Shown: positions 42,643 to 54,354 of the stretch, piece by piece | Position numbering within the stretch: position 1 is the stretch's first letter | Layout: every line of letters begins with the position of its first letter | Assembly (NCBI GenBank): GCA_001931905.2 | Contig: MSJI02000553.1 | Location: 28,674-92,673 of the forward strand | Source of the DNA: Cladosporium sp. IMV 00045 | Lineage: Eukaryota > Ascomycota > Dothideomycetes > Cladosporiales > Cladosporiaceae | Reading direction: 5' to 3' | Length of the DNA stretch: 64,000 bases | Notes under the pieces: generated by a model | What the model saw: the letters and a program-made list of their open reading frames with translations, nothing else | The model's database searches: none | What the model was told of the DNA's origin: nothing | Program-made: the position numbers and the translations under genes

Positions 42643-43503
42643 GGCGTGTGCTGAGCTTTGAATTTGAGGCGATATGTCCTTGTAGGTCTGGTGATAGGTA
42701 TATAAGTCGAAGTGAAAAGGCGATGGTGGCGAACAGGAGGAGAGGCTGTGTTCTATAGAAGGTTCCCGTTGTGGTTGTACTGACTGCCTTCCATTCGAGC
42801 ACCAGTCGCCTGCGTTGATCAGGCGGCACGTCATGGATCAAGCATCGCCACACTGAGCTCGGGACATCGAAAGCTTTGCAGGAATTCCTCGCGAACATTG
42901 GAGGAGCGCTAACTGCAAACCTCCAGAGAGATGATGATTGCACAGCCACTTCTGGCTCCATCTTTGCTATTATCCGTTTCGTCCGTCTCGCTACCTGAGG
43001 TACCTTGGACTGTATACCACTTTGGCCCTGCTGTGAAATGCCCGCTGTGCACGGAGAGAGGCTGCACGTCTGTCACACACGTGTTTATAGCGGGATCTCG
43101 TTCATGGATAATGTGTTGATCAAACTCGAATTGCACCGTGTCGGCTGAAAGATCGAGTGCCGCTATATGCCTTTTAACCCAGCCGCAGGACTATACACGA
43201 TTGCGTTCCTGTCTCTTTCTAACGAGATGCTCCCATAGTGACGCGACGCACGAACGAGTTCATTGAAGTTGAAACGCAAGAAGAATACAGCATTTACGGT
43301 TAATCACATCAACCTTAGATGGTTGGTGAGCCACACCCGCGGGCATTTTCCGTGGGATAGACCCTGCGACGTCATCGAAACAGAAACGCGTGCGCGACAA
43401 GCGAGATCGCGTCCTCAAAGTGGCCAACCTTTGGAGAGGTCTAATCCACAGCCAGACACATCCTTTGGCGACATCACCACCTATTTCACATAACAGCACA
43501 ACC
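42643..43503. other. Bidirectional upstream region, WW gene / UNG1
   Basis: No supported gene. The UNG1-proximal part is C/A rich. Confidence 0.4.
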
Positions 43504-44514
43504 ATGTCTTCCCTCAAACGCAAAGCCGGCGACATCGCTGCTGACGCCTCCAAAAAACCAAAGGCAAACGGCTCCATCACCTCTTTCTTCGGCGCTCCAA
43601 AGTCCAACCCTTCTACCTCCAGCACAAATCCAGCCAAACCTGCTGATGATGCTACTGCTCCTGCGACACAAACCGTCAAGTTTGACAAGGATGCTTGGAT
43701 TGCTAAACTCTCAGACGAGCACAAGGAGCTACTCAAGCTCGAAATCGAAACACTGCACGAGAGCTGGCTGGGTGCCTTGAAAGACGAGGTCACCAGCGAG
43801 AGCTTCCTCAATCTCAAGCGCTTCTTGAAGAAAGAAGGAGAGGCGGGTACTAAGATCTTCCCTCCTCTTGAAGACGTCTACTCATGGTACGTGAAGGAGT
43901 CTCATCATTAATCACATCGTGGGCACACACTGACAATGCTCAGGTCCCGTCACACGCCCCTCCCGACCGTCAAAGCCGTCATCATCGGTCAAGATCCCTA
44001 CCACAACTTCAACCAAGCCCACGGCCTCTGCTTCTCAGTTCGCCCTCCCACTCCCGCCCCACCATCCCTCCTGAACATCTACAAAGGCCTCAAAATCAAC
44101 TACGCGAACTTCCAACCCCCACCCAACAAAGGCGGCCTCCTCACACCCTGGGCCGACCGCGGTGTTCTCTTGCTAAACACCTGCCTGACCGTCCGCGCAC
44201 ACAACGCCAATTCTCACGCTGGTAAGGGTTGGGAGAAGTTCACGCAGAAAGTCATCGACGTCGTAGCCGCGAAGAGGACCAAGGGTGTGGTTTTCTTGGC
44301 CTGGGGCAAGCCTGCTGAGGCGAGAGTCAAGGGTATCAATGGGGATAAACACTTGGTGCTCAAGAGTCCGCATCCCAGCCCGTTGAGTGCGAGCAGGGGT
44401 TTCTTCACTAATGGTCACTTCAAGAAGACGAATGAGTGGTTGAAGACGAGGTATGGCGAGGATGGTGAGATTGACTGGGATCTGAATGTTGCTCCGGAAG
44501 ATGCTGGTGTTTGA
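43504..44514 (+). CDS. UNG1: Uracil-DNA glycosylase
   Basis: Exons 43504-43886 and 43944-44514 (intron of 57 nt, GTACGT...CTCAG), 317 residues. Removes uracil from DNA in base-excision repair. All family motifs are present: the water-activating loop GQDPYHN, uracil-stacking Phe in GLCFSV, LLLNTCLTV, and the DNA-intercalation loop HPSPLS. The N-terminal 40 residues hold a basic stretch (LKRKAG, KKPK; nuclear-import-like) and SITSFFG, which resembles a PCNA-interacting FF motif as in other UNG enzymes. No clear mitochondrial presequence is seen from this start. Start is in ACCATG context. Confidence 0.95.
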
Positions 44515-44777
44515 GGCGAGGTCTCGATGAGTTTGCTCAGTGTGGTAAAACTAGCAGAGACGATGAGCCTTTGGAGTTAGAAGGCTTGGAGTTTTGGATT
44601 GTCGTTTACGAAGAAACAGGCGTTCGGTCGGATGTATGCATATGGGAGCATCGCGTGTCACAGGACGACATCAGTCCACGAGGAAACGCATTAGCGAGAA
44701 CTTGATTAGGTTAAAAGTACAATTACGGATCACCAAAGCATTCACCTTGCCACAGACAATACAGAAACATCAATGCC

Positions 44778-45847
44778 CTACTTCGTCCCAACCCTGACGT
44801 TGACTCCAGCAAGCTTCTGCTGCAGGATGTAGCTCAAGTCCCCTTCCTTGTCGTCGTCCTGCTCAAGATCCGTGTATCCATGCGGTGCGAATTCTCGGGG
44901 CAGAACACCGAGCGCGCGTCCTGCAAGTCCATGATCAGCTTCACCACTATGAATCAACACGCAACAACAGATCTAGTCGCAACTCACCGTTGAACGTTTT
45001 GTTGCTGGCCAAAAGCAATACCGCAGCAGCGGCATCTTCGACCTCTGCGAAAGGCATATTGCTCGCTTGCAGCTTCTCCAGCGCCGCACCGGATATGATT
45101 CCCGTGCGAATGAACCTGTAAACGAGTTGTTCATCAGTCAAGCTTGACCCTAAAAACCCAATCGTCACGAGGAACAGCAGCATCAGACATACCATGGAGC
45201 AATAATATTCACCCTCGCCTCCTGCTTCGGCAGCATACGCCTCAAACTCCTCATCATGCCTCTCGTCCCAAACTTCGCAGCAGAGTACTGCGGCGCGCCG
45301 TTGTGGTCCGCATACCCGGCAAGGCTGGACGTCATGATCAAGCAGCGGTCTCTCTCCCCTGCCGATGCTGGTTGCTGGCGCGCAAAGTAATGCAAAGCCA
45401 GCTTCGCAGTGTACATGAACCCCACCAGGTTCGTCTGCAAGATGCTCAAATCGGGCTCGACCGGCTCGTCTGTGTTGGATCACTGGTATCGTTGAAGACG
45501 GGATCGGAACCCGAAATTCCGGCGTTGGCGAAGACGATGTCGATGTTGCCGCCATGCTTCGACGAGGCCGTTTTGAACAGAGCCGCCTGGTCGGCCCAGT
45601 TGCGCACATCGCAAGGTACGAATCCCACTTTGTCAGAGCCTAGTTCTGTCACGAGGGCTTCGGCGCGTGAGGAGGCGAGGTCGCCGAATGTCACGAAGGC
45701 GCCGGCGGCGACGAAGTTGCGCATGCATGCTTCTCCTATGCCGCTGGCGGCGCCGGTGATTACGACGGATTTACCTTGGAGGGAGATGAGGCTTGGGTTG
45801 GCGGTTGGGGTGACCGCGTCGGAGGAGGTGAATGTTGTGGAGGGCAT
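44778..45847 (-). CDS. Short-chain dehydrogenase/reductase, one apparent frame break
   Basis: Exons 45193-45847, 44988-45115 and 44920 down to 44778, introns of 77 and 67 nt, about 308 residues. Classical SDR features: cofactor motif TGAASGIG, a CDVRNW segment, NAGISG, the serine in MTSSLAGYA, and the catalytic YSAAK, followed by NIIAPW-FIRTG across the first splice site. Near 45465-45475 the frame shifts by one missing base: upstream VFNDTSDPT and downstream DEPVEPDLSILQTNLVG lie in different frames with no room for an intron. The total length minus introns is one base short of a multiple of three, consistent with a single deletion or sequence error. Start 45847 (ACGATG) was preferred to an upstream ATG at 45919. 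Resembles 15-hydroxyprostaglandin dehydrogenase-like fungal SDRs; substrate unknown. Confidence 0.82.
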
Positions 45848-46595
45848 CGTGGTGCTTGAGTTATTAGATATTTGAGTCAAAAGGCGGGACTGGGTACCAG
45901 CTTGGTCACTTGGAAACATCGGAGGTTCTGCAATGTATATATTCTCATGTGGCCTTGCAGTCTGAGAGGCTGATTACATGCTTACCCGAGGTGGCATGCA
46001 TCCAACCAATATGATTGAGTTGTCCGAATTGAGCGCTCACGGTGATCTTCCAATGCGGGGTTTGCTGACATGTCGTTTGTTGTATGCATCTCATCTATTT
46101 GGACGCATGTCGTTAATCCGGGTGGTCGATGCAGGCAAGGTATCAACGGAACTCGCTATCCTCATCTTTTGTCGATTGAGTGAGCTGATTTGAGCTTCAT
46201 AAACTTGAAATTTGTAAAACAGTTCCCACCGGACCAAGATGCGGTGACATCGTTTTTCAACCAAATGGCAATTTTCTGTGCATCGAGATCGATCGATTCC
46301 TACAATTTGATGTATGAGACGAGAAAATGGGATGGTTGTTGATTTTATCAGTGTTTCGTCCCATCATCAGAACCCCACTCGTGTCTGTGCTGAAGCTTGT
46401 GAGGTCATCATTCACATGTCATCAACATTGGAACATCGATGTCCTGTCTGTTCATCAACATCTACATTCACCAATAATTATTCTACCACTGCGAGAGTCA
46501 TCCCAAGTCGCAGTTGTTTCGATAAGCTCCTCAGATATTCAGCAGCTCAACTTGCACCAGCCGAAGCTCATCCACATCTCACATCCTCCACAACA
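45848..46595. other. Intergenic between divergent genes
   Basis: Nothing convincing. The frame of the next gene is open upstream with further ATGs, so its start could be earlier. Confidence 0.35.
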
Positions 46596-47162
46596 ATGAG
46601 CAACACAACCCAAACACCACCCTTCCACCGCCTACTATCCTTCTACTCCAACCGCTCACCCACACCCGACACACAAACAATCCGCCTCCAAGACTCCGTC
46701 CACGGCAACCTAGCTCTCGGTCTAGACTTCCCCGTCGCCCTCGCCATCGCTTTCGGCCGCCACCTCTTCCTCCGAAACACCAGTCTGTTTTCCCTCAACA
46801 TCCACATCCCTTCCGTGCCGACCAAGCAGACCCTCCTCGAAGGCCTGCCGATAGAAGAGAAGAAATCATATTCCTGCTCAGAACTTGTCAATCTGGCGGG
46901 ACGCAATGGCTGGACAGGACAGGCTGATGCTGTGGGCGTTTGGGCTTTGGCGGCGGACGTGAATACTGGACGGATTGAGGGGGCGGATGTCGTTGCGTTT
47001 CAGAGGGGGACTCTGTTGAGGGAGATCGAGGCTAGGAGGAAGGATAGAAGCCAGGTTCTGCCGCTTTGGAGGGGTGGGCCGATTTCTGTGACGGGCCACA
47101 GTTGGGTTGTGGGGAAGATGTTTGGCGTGGAGGTTTATCAGGATTTGGAGAAGAAGGATTGA
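46596..47162 (+). CDS. Hypothetical conserved-looking fungal protein
   Basis: 188 residues from ATG 46596 (ACAATGAG context); not assigned to a family. Seen: a compact globular sequence with RLQDSVHGNLALGLDFPVAL, a probable helix AIAFGRHLFLRN, and a C-terminal half ending GHSWVVGKMFGVEVYQDL. No signal peptide or transmembrane segment. Synonymous base use becomes C-rich exactly at this start, which supports it as coding. The frame extends upstream to about 46314 with other ATGs, so a longer protein cannot be excluded. Confidence 0.6.
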   Translation: MSNTTQTPPFHRLLSFYSNRSPTPDTQTIRLQDSVHGNLALGLDFPVALAIAFGRHLFLRNTSLFSLNIHIPSVPTKQTLLEGLPIEEKKSYSCSELVNLAGRNGWTGQADAVGVWALAADVNTGRIEGADVVAFQRGTLLREIEARRKDRSQVLPLWRGGPISVTGHSWVVGKMFGVEVYQDLEKKD

Positions 47163-48463
47163 GAAGGAAGAGACCGGCTAGGAGATTCTTCTGTAACGGT
47201 GGCATGTGTGGCATCGGTTCGTTGAGGCTGCTCTTGGCCTATTCTTCTAAAGGGCCATGGGGCTGTGGATGTTTGAGACATACTCCAAGAGTGGACAACG
47301 ACAGCACACAGCTCATGGTGGAAGAGATCTGTTCTCGATGGTGAGCTGTGGCATTGATCCTCTGATCAATCGAAGCCAACCTGGGCCGTGGACCAGCATA
47401 GAGAATAAATATGATCTCAATCCTCTGGTCTTAAAGAGCCATCGCCTGGACATCCATAGCAAGCTCGGTGGATGAGGTGCTTGAGTTGATGAGATACACA
47501 CAAGTAACGGTAGCTTCATTAATCTCTCAAAAATCGACTATTCAACGTGACATAAGCATGGGACGATTCGGCCGCAAGTTCACTTCTTCCACACCAGCCA
47601 ACCCGCGATTATCCGAAAATCAATGCTTTGCAAGCACGAACGCGAACAGCATCTCAGACAGCACGGTCAAGTGATCACAGTGCCTAACATGCGCAGAACA
47701 GACCAACACGGTGCTACTGCGGCGACACGGCATGCCATGCAAGTTTATTACCTCCTAGACCGGACAAGAATGCACGGTCGTTTCCCGTCTGCGGCACGCG
47801 GGGAAGAATAAATTGCTCAACGATCAATGGTGACATATCGTCAGTGCCATCGACTCAGATCATATTATCTTTCATGTTAGCAAGAGAAGGATGATGACCA
47901 TGTGCTTGCAGGGTTGTGAGGTGCTGATCAACGACTCTCATTCCTGTCCCTGAAGATCTGCCACTTCTTCGATCGGCTCGGACGGTGAAAGAAGTGGGCA
48001 TTTCTTCAGATCTTCTCATCGGTTGTTCTGCCCTTGTTCCATCGAACGTCCCGAGGCCCGTTCGCTAATCGGCCCTTCTATTTTTCTGGAGTCACCCGCA
48101 GCGGAGAATGCAGTATGGGGGAAGGCTTGGGGTCTTGGGGTCTTGATTTCCTGCGCTCGGGCCCAGGGCGGGTATCTGTGTCGTCTGTGATTTGCTGTTT
48201 GCCCATGACCTCACTCATCTCCGGCATTTCCTTAGTTCCATCTCATGGGGAGTGAAGGAAAAAGTGTATCTCGACTCCTCACTTCTACCGCGCCTCTTAC
48301 CATGCGTAGGCTAAGTCTTGCCAATACGAGCGGGGCTGGGCAGAATGTCGCTCATGGCCAGGAGCATCGCCGGCGACTATATTAACTGACCGGCCCTCGC
48401 AGTACGGTAAGTGATGCGCCTCACCACTCCCTTCATCGCTCCTCTTCACGGGATCTTGTCAAC
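47163..48463. other. Intergenic, promoter of the second GH32 gene
   Basis: 1.3 kb without a supported gene. A TATA-like CTATATTAAC lies at about 48376, roughly 85 bp before the GH32 start, followed by a C/T-rich leader. Confidence 0.45.
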
Positions 48464-50464
48464 ATGAAGGCCTCCTCGATTAGCACCGCTCTCCTCGCAG
48501 CGGTGCCTGCTGTCTCCGCACTCGTTGGCGACAACCAATCTTGTTCCTCCATCGATGCCGACGAGATTCGTGCTGCAGGCAACAACTCCCTCTTCACCCG
48601 CTGGAGACCTTACAGCCATGTCAACTCCCCTGCTGGCTGGTTGAATGATCCTTGTGCGCCTATGTACGACCCGACGAGGGATGAGTACCATATCTTCTAC
48701 CAGTGGCATCCTCATCACATCAATTGGTAAGTAAAGCTCTATCCAATGGGTTATTCTCGTCACCACAAAATTCTGACTGACATTTTACGATGTAGGGGAA
48801 ACATCTCCTGGGGCCACGCCATCAGCAAAGACATGATTACCTGGGAGGACGTGGGTGGCTGGGAAGACGATGCAGCGGCCGCCTTAAGTCCTACCGGCAA
48901 TGGCTCTTACAACGGCCTTGGTATCTTCAGTGGTACCGGCCAGGCAGTGAACCTTCAGGGCGAGCAAGACGGTACTCTGCTGCTCTTCTACACCTCTGTC
49001 GCCCACCTTCCTACCAACTGGCGCATTCCCTACGAACCATACACCGAAACTCAGAGCTTTGCCTACAGCACTGACGGCGGAAAGACCTGGCAAGAGTATG
49101 AGAACAATCCGGTCATTAATGCAACCACCGAGACTGCTCCTATGTACTGGAACCTTACTGGTAATCGCGACCCTTTCTTTGAACCGTGGCCAGCAATGGA
49201 TAACCTCCTGGGCGCTTCTGAGCCGCACTACTACATGGTCATGGGCTCTGGCATCAAGGGCGTCGGACCTCGCATGCCGCTTTGGTCCGCCCCTGCTAGC
49301 GATCTCACTGACTGGACCTTCCTTGGAGCTCTGTGGGAACCCGAAAACAACTCTTCGTTCGGCTCTCTTCTCGCCACTGGCACCAATGGCTTCAACTTCG
49401 AGGTCTCCGGCTTCTACTCTCTCACCGACAGCAAGGGTGATCTCCACTACTATACCACTTACGGCACTGAGGGCGGTAACATCTCCTGGCATCCATCCCC
49501 GCAATGGGGTCTCTGGGCCGAAGGCACGATCACCAAGCGCGAGAACGGCAGTGCACAGTTCAATCAGATCGCAGGTGGTGTCGCCGACTGGGGCAACGGC
49601 TATGCCATCACTCAGTTCAACGACACCAAGAACGACCGCCGCATCCAGTGGGTCTGGTCGCGTGAGGACATCGTCGGCGACAGTGGTTACTTTAGCACCA
49701 ACCAGCAAGGCTTCCAGGGTGCCTTGACCATCCCTCGCGAGATCTTCGTCCACGAAGTCGACGGCGTTCTCAACCCCAACGGCTCCCTCAGCGCCGGTGA
49801 TGTTGTCGTCAAGCAGCGTGGCGACGGCACGTACGATGCTTCAACGCAAGGCCACAGACCTGCCCCCGAGATCATCGAGGGCTTGCGCCAAGGCTCTGAG
49901 CACACCCACCACGGCACGAACAAGACCTACACCTCGTCCGAGATATTATCCAAGGGATCCGCCCCCTCTTACGAAATCCTCGCCACTTTCTCCCCCTCTT
50001 GCGACGGAGCCGTCGGCTTGACCATTGCTGCCTCGCCAGACGGGAGCGAGCACACGGACATCTTTTACAACCCCTCCAACAGCACCATCCTCGTCGACCG
50101 CAGCGCCAGCAGCCACATCAAGGAATTCGGCAACGGCACACTGACGGGTTACTTCCACCCGTACACTCTGGCCGCGACCGGCCAGCAGGAGGAGATCACC
50201 ATGCACGTCATCGTCGACGGCAGTCTGGTGGAGGTGTTTGTCAACGAGCGCTTCGCGCTGAGCACGCGCGTGTACCCCAGCCAGACTTGCAGCACGGGCT
50301 ATGGCCTGTATGTGGCCGAGGGCGCGAGGGCGGTTGTCAAGAGCTTTGAGGCTTGGGTTGGTTTGTTGAATGTTTGGCCTGAGAGGCCGCTCAATAGCAG
50401 CAGTGAGCTTGTGTTTGATAGTGTGGAGCAGACGAACAATTACACTTGGTGGGATGGGCGGTAG
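48464..50464 (+). CDS. Secreted GH32 fructosyltransferase / beta-fructofuranosidase (FopA-like)
   Basis: Exons 48464-48726 and 48796-50464 (intron of 69 nt), 643 residues. Signal peptide of about 20 residues. Nucleophile motif GWLNDPCAP (59-66), then YQWHP, GNISWGHAISKDM at the splice junction, the RDP motif in NRDPFFEPW, and a Glu-containing NFEVSGFYS in the acid/base region. NDPC with a long insert-rich propeller is typical of fungal fructosyltransferases/FopA-type beta-fructofuranosidases, which can make fructo-oligosaccharides from sucrose, unlike the NDPNG enzyme at the left edge. A C-terminal beta-sandwich with VDGSLVEVFVNERFALSTR completes the fold. Many N-glycosylation sequons. Secreted; likely sugar regulated, though no regulator site was proven. 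Confidence 0.92.
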
Positions 50465-51276
50465 ACATTGAGATATAGTTTAGAGAGAAAGAAGATGGAC
50501 ATGTGAAGAGATAACAAACGATTTCATGACAGTCAGTGTTCAACAACGATCATCTCAAGATGAATAACAGAGTTCCTCGGAGCACGAGGAGAAGGCGGGG
50601 GAAAGTCAATTCATCACTGAAGATCCACTTTCGATAATCGTCTCTCCACTGTGATCGGATGAAGCCGTGAAATGACGAAGGGCAAGAGACAGAGGGTTAT
50701 CGCCGAACGCGGGGCAGAGAAGATAACATGACATGACAATCGAAGTGGGAACGGCCCTTTCTCTCTTCCTTTGTTTCTTTTCCTGGGCGCCTTTCGGTGA
50801 GAGGAATCGGAGGACTGCTGACTGGGTGCATGCATGATGACCGGTCTTTTAATACCGCGGTTGTGGCTTAGCAGAGAGCTGATAAATAAGGTTGCTTTGT
50901 ATACGATTGATTGCATGTGATATGTATCGGCACGCCACTCACACTACTGAACATGATCTCCTGCGATCCAGCTGAGCAAGGCTGAAGATAGATGGTATGT
51001 ACCTCTTCTGTGTAGGTTCACGTAAGTAAGCTAAGCCATGCCAACACACCCAGCTCCTGCCACTTCTGGCTGGTTGGCTGGCTGCCAGACCTCAGCCGAG
51101 TCCATTCACGTTCTTCATGACTCTCCCTCTCTTGCCCTCTTCTTACACACACTTACCTCACATGCGTCTTCGCCCTATACCTTGCTGTCAAGATATTGAT
51201 AGTCTTGCTAAACCTCTCATTCTTCACACAGCGTAATGCGAACACTATCCTCTCATACTGCTCCACCAACCTCCCA
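50465..51276. other. Intergenic, 0.8 kb
   Basis: No gene. It includes an imperfect GGCTG-type short repeat at 51066-51087 shortly before the next gene's C/T-rich leader. Confidence 0.4.
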
Positions 51277-53162
51277 ATGTCCGTCGTAGGTGAGGTTGTC
51301 GGCATTCTTGTAAGTCCACGTCACTTCTCAACACACCGCTCTTCGAGCCTTACATATATATCGCGTAAATATACCTTCTACTTCTGCAAGACCTGCTAAC
51401 ACTGCTCTCGCCCAGGCCTGCGTCGCAGCAGTCGTCTCCGCCTACCGCGACGGCGGCCACATCATCGAGAAGATCAAAATCAAGCGCGCACAGAAACGAG
51501 CCGCCCCACCCAGTCGCCTACTCGAAGAGTCCGTAGATCAAGCACCGGAAGACATCGAGCGCGAGAAGCAAAGAGGCGTCGCACGCTTTGGCAAAGCTTT
51601 CGAGGACGGCGACACCATAGCTGTCATAGCTCTGCAACAAATCACCATACAACTACAAGGCAGCCTGCTGCAAGAACTGCGCAATGCCGCTTTCGACGAT
51701 GCGATCACTGACTTTCGACACCTCGTCGACGTCGCGGACGCCGGCAGGGACAAGACTATGAACACCCTCATCGAGCTCAGGCAGAGACTCTTTCTCGCCG
51801 AGCCTATCAACTTCGAAATCTCGCCGACTTCCACGCAGAATATCGTTCCCGCCTTGATCTCTCCGAAACAAAGAAATACTTTACCCGTTCCTACTTCACC
51901 CAAGCCAGAGCTCAAGCCCTCGCCTACGTGGGCGCAAAGCAACCACACGCCCTCTCGCGACGCTTCAGGCGAAGAGGACGCTGGATCCGGCGCTGAAAAT
52001 ATCCCTCGAAGGTCGAAACGAGGCAGCTCGCTACTCGGGTTCCTTCGCCACAACAGGACCAGCAGTCATGGAGACAGATCTGGCGTGCAGACGCCCACTG
52101 CGCTGTTAGAAGAACGGGCGCACGACTCTCCTAGACCTAGCTCGCCTGTCAATAACGCTCTGGCTAGAGCGGCTACGAGTTCGAGCGAGGCTAGGTCTTC
52201 CGTTAGTGCTGGCTCTGGCCAGTCGATGGCGCAGACGGCGCAGAGTTGGGATTATCAGCCTTGGGAGGGTGAGTTTTGTTGTAGATCTTGTGGATTGAGG
52301 AGGTGTACTAACTAGTTCGCAGTGCGTTGCACAAACAGTATTTCTACGAACCACGTCAACAATACTGACTTCTTTCTAGGACGACCCTGCGAAGATTTGG
52401 GGAAAGGCCGAATCCCACGAAAAAGCGACAGAACGTCAAAACAGCTCCCCACCAACAAACCAGCGTCTATCGACTCGAAACACCTCGATCATGCTTCCGA
52501 CTCCGACGCCAGAAAACAACTATCTTGGCTTCTGCAAAAACGCCGTCCGCCTTCAGAACGGCGACAAGACAGCTCTCGAAAAGTGCAGCGAGCATTCCTA
52601 CTCACGCTCAGGCTATTCCTCCGTCACTGTCAACTACCTCGCGTGCAAGTCGTCAAAGTGCAGCTTCATGGGTCAGCTGAGAGCGGATAAGATCTGGGAA
52701 CGCGTGTGGAAGGACGAGAAGCTCGGTGTGCAATGGCGATGGGCTTTCCTTGCCAAATCCCACGTGCAGCAAAAGCAGGCAAAAGGCCAGCAATACGCCT
52801 ATCAATGCCTGTTTTGCACTTTTTCCACTGGAAAGGGTGCCGTGTTTCACGGAACACGAATGTACATGGAGCATGTGGTGACGCATCGTGGGGATATTGG
52901 CGAGGTGCTCAAGTACAAGGCCGGCTGCATCAATGATCATGCTTGCGAGGACGATGAGGAGTTCGATATCAACTTGCTCCCGTTGGATGCGTCGAGGGAT
53001 CGTCAGGATTCGCAAGTGCTCTCTGAAGATATGATGGCTCTTGGATTGATCCCACCGAAGCCCGTGCCTGCAGATTCTGTAGTCGGTGCGAATGAGCCGT
53101 GGAATGAGGGTTTGTCCAATTTCCACTACGGCGGCGACGTTGATCCGACGGAGCTGGAGTGA
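51277..53162 (+). CDS. Large uncharacterised fungal protein with Cys/His-rich C-terminal region
   Basis: Exons 51277-51309, 51416-52268 and from about 52380 to 53162. The N-terminus (VVGEVVGILACVAAVVSAY) is hydrophobic, then comes a helical region (RGVARFGKAFEDGDTIAVIA, LLQELRNAAFDDAI). A Ser/Pro-rich disordered middle follows. A C-terminal module has paired cysteines and histidines (LACKSSKCSFMG, YQCLFCTFSTG, MEHVVTHRGD, CINDHACED) that looks like a zinc-binding fold. The final exon is certain by its sequence, but its frame does not match the G left by the GTGAGT donor at 52269; one base is too many, or a micro-exon was missed between 52269 and 52379 (an internal CTAAC...CGCAG acceptor exists at 52321). 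No known function. It ends 61 bp from MTQ2 on the other strand. Confidence 0.65.
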
Positions 53163-53223
53163 GTGAGGCAAGAGCTTGGAACCATACGAAGAGATGGACT
53201 CTCCTTTATGGATGCGCAGCACT

Positions 53224-53970
53224 TCATCCCCGCCAAATGCGCACGATGACCAGCTTCTCCCACCCGGCTTTCTTGCCGCTGGAACCCACAGTCTCAGCAT
53301 TCCATCCACCGGGCCATGAGCGCACATGCTCTTTCACTGCTTCAGGCTTGTTCTGCGCGCACAACAGGATGTATGCAACGCCACGCTCGCTCAGGATGGG
53401 AGGCAACTGCTCCAGAAGCCGGTCTGTCGTTTCCATCCCGTCCGCACCGCCAGCGTAGGACAATTCGAGCAGTTTCGAGTCCCGCTCGAAAACGGCAGAG
53501 GAGCCCATCTCTTGCGCATCAAGAGGTACAGGAAGCGACTCAGTGGGGACATAAGGCGGGTTGAAAATCAAGACGTCTACTTCCTTCTCCCGAACAGCAG
53601 AGGTCAAATCCGCCACCGCCACGCTGAGGAAAGCCGGCACTGCTTTCCCCTGCGCTGCCACCTCGTCCGTGGCAACTTTGACCGTTTGAGATGCTGCTAT
53701 TGCCGCCAAGGGGTTCACGTCTGTACCAAGGAAGGTCACATCCGATCGTTTGAAGATGGTTTGCGCATTGGCTGCTGCGAAGGCTAGGACTACGCCTGAT
53801 CCGACGCCGACTTCGAGGACGAGCGGTGAGGGTGTTGAGGATGGGAAGTGATTGGATAGGAAGGACACTTCGTTGGTTGATGAGAGGGTGTCGAGAAGGA
53901 GGTATGAGTCTTCGGCCGGTTCGTAGATGTTGTCGAAGGAGACGTGAGAGGTTGATGGGGTTGGTAGCAT
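53224..53970 (-). CDS. MTQ2: eRF1 (Sup45) glutamine N5-methyltransferase catalytic subunit
   Basis: Single exon, 248 residues. The HemK/Mtq2 family methylates the Gln of the GGQ motif of translation termination factor eRF1, working with Trm112. Seen: the family start YEPAEDSYLLLDTL, the SAM motif VLEVGVGSGVVLAFA, TDVNPLA, and the catalytic NPPYVP. The C-terminal half ends with KKAGWEKLVIVRIWR, typical of Mtq2. The frame is open upstream, but ATG 53970 is the first ATG and starts MLPTPSTSHVSFDNIYEPAED, as in relatives. A run of nine or more T on the plus strand lies just before the start (53972-53980). It is divergent from SDH7 with 384 bp between the starts. Confidence 0.92.
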   Translation of the reverse strand: MLPTPSTSHVSFDNIYEPAEDSYLLLDTLSSTNEVSFLSNHFPSSTPSPLVLEVGVGSGVVLAFAAANAQTIFKRSDVTFLGTDVNPLAAIAASQTVKVATDEVAAQGKAVPAFLSVAVADLTSAVREKEVDVLIFNPPYVPTESLPVPLDAQEMGSSAVFERDSKLLELSYAGGADGMETTDRLLEQLPPILSERGVAYILLCAQNKPEAVKEHVRSWPGGWNAETVGSSGKKAGWEKLVIVRIWRG

Positions 53971-54354
53971 GTTTTTTTTTCCTTTTTTCTTTTGGCTTCT
54001 TCGTTCGTCCTGAATTTCGGGTTTATACCTGCGCCAGTAACCAGACGAGCCCGAAAATGTCTTCTTGGAGGACGACGCGGTATATCTTCTTGTCTTGCTA
54101 CGACTTTGCTGATGACCAAGTTTGGCAGAGATATTCAAAGTTGTCTTGAAAGATGGAGCGAGCCTTCAGCCTCGGCAAATCCCGTTCTCTCGATCTCCGC
54201 TTATCTCCTTTCATGCGGCATGCGGTCATTGACTTCTCGACTCTTGTTTCCAACACTTCTTTTTGATTATAATACACCTCTTCAACAGTTGACCCTAGAT
54301 CTCCCCACCGCCATCACCGCTCCTCCCTCACCACCCACCTACACCTCACCCACC
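53971..54354. promoter_or_regulatory. Bidirectional promoter MTQ2 / SDH7
   Basis: 384 bp between divergent starts. Contains a poly-A/T tract next to MTQ2 and a long C/T- and C/A-rich leader before SDH7. No specific factor site recognised. Confidence 0.45.

Noticed and set aside
48884..49753. Long open frame opposite the second GH32 gene
   Set aside because: Antisense shadow; no start context or family features.
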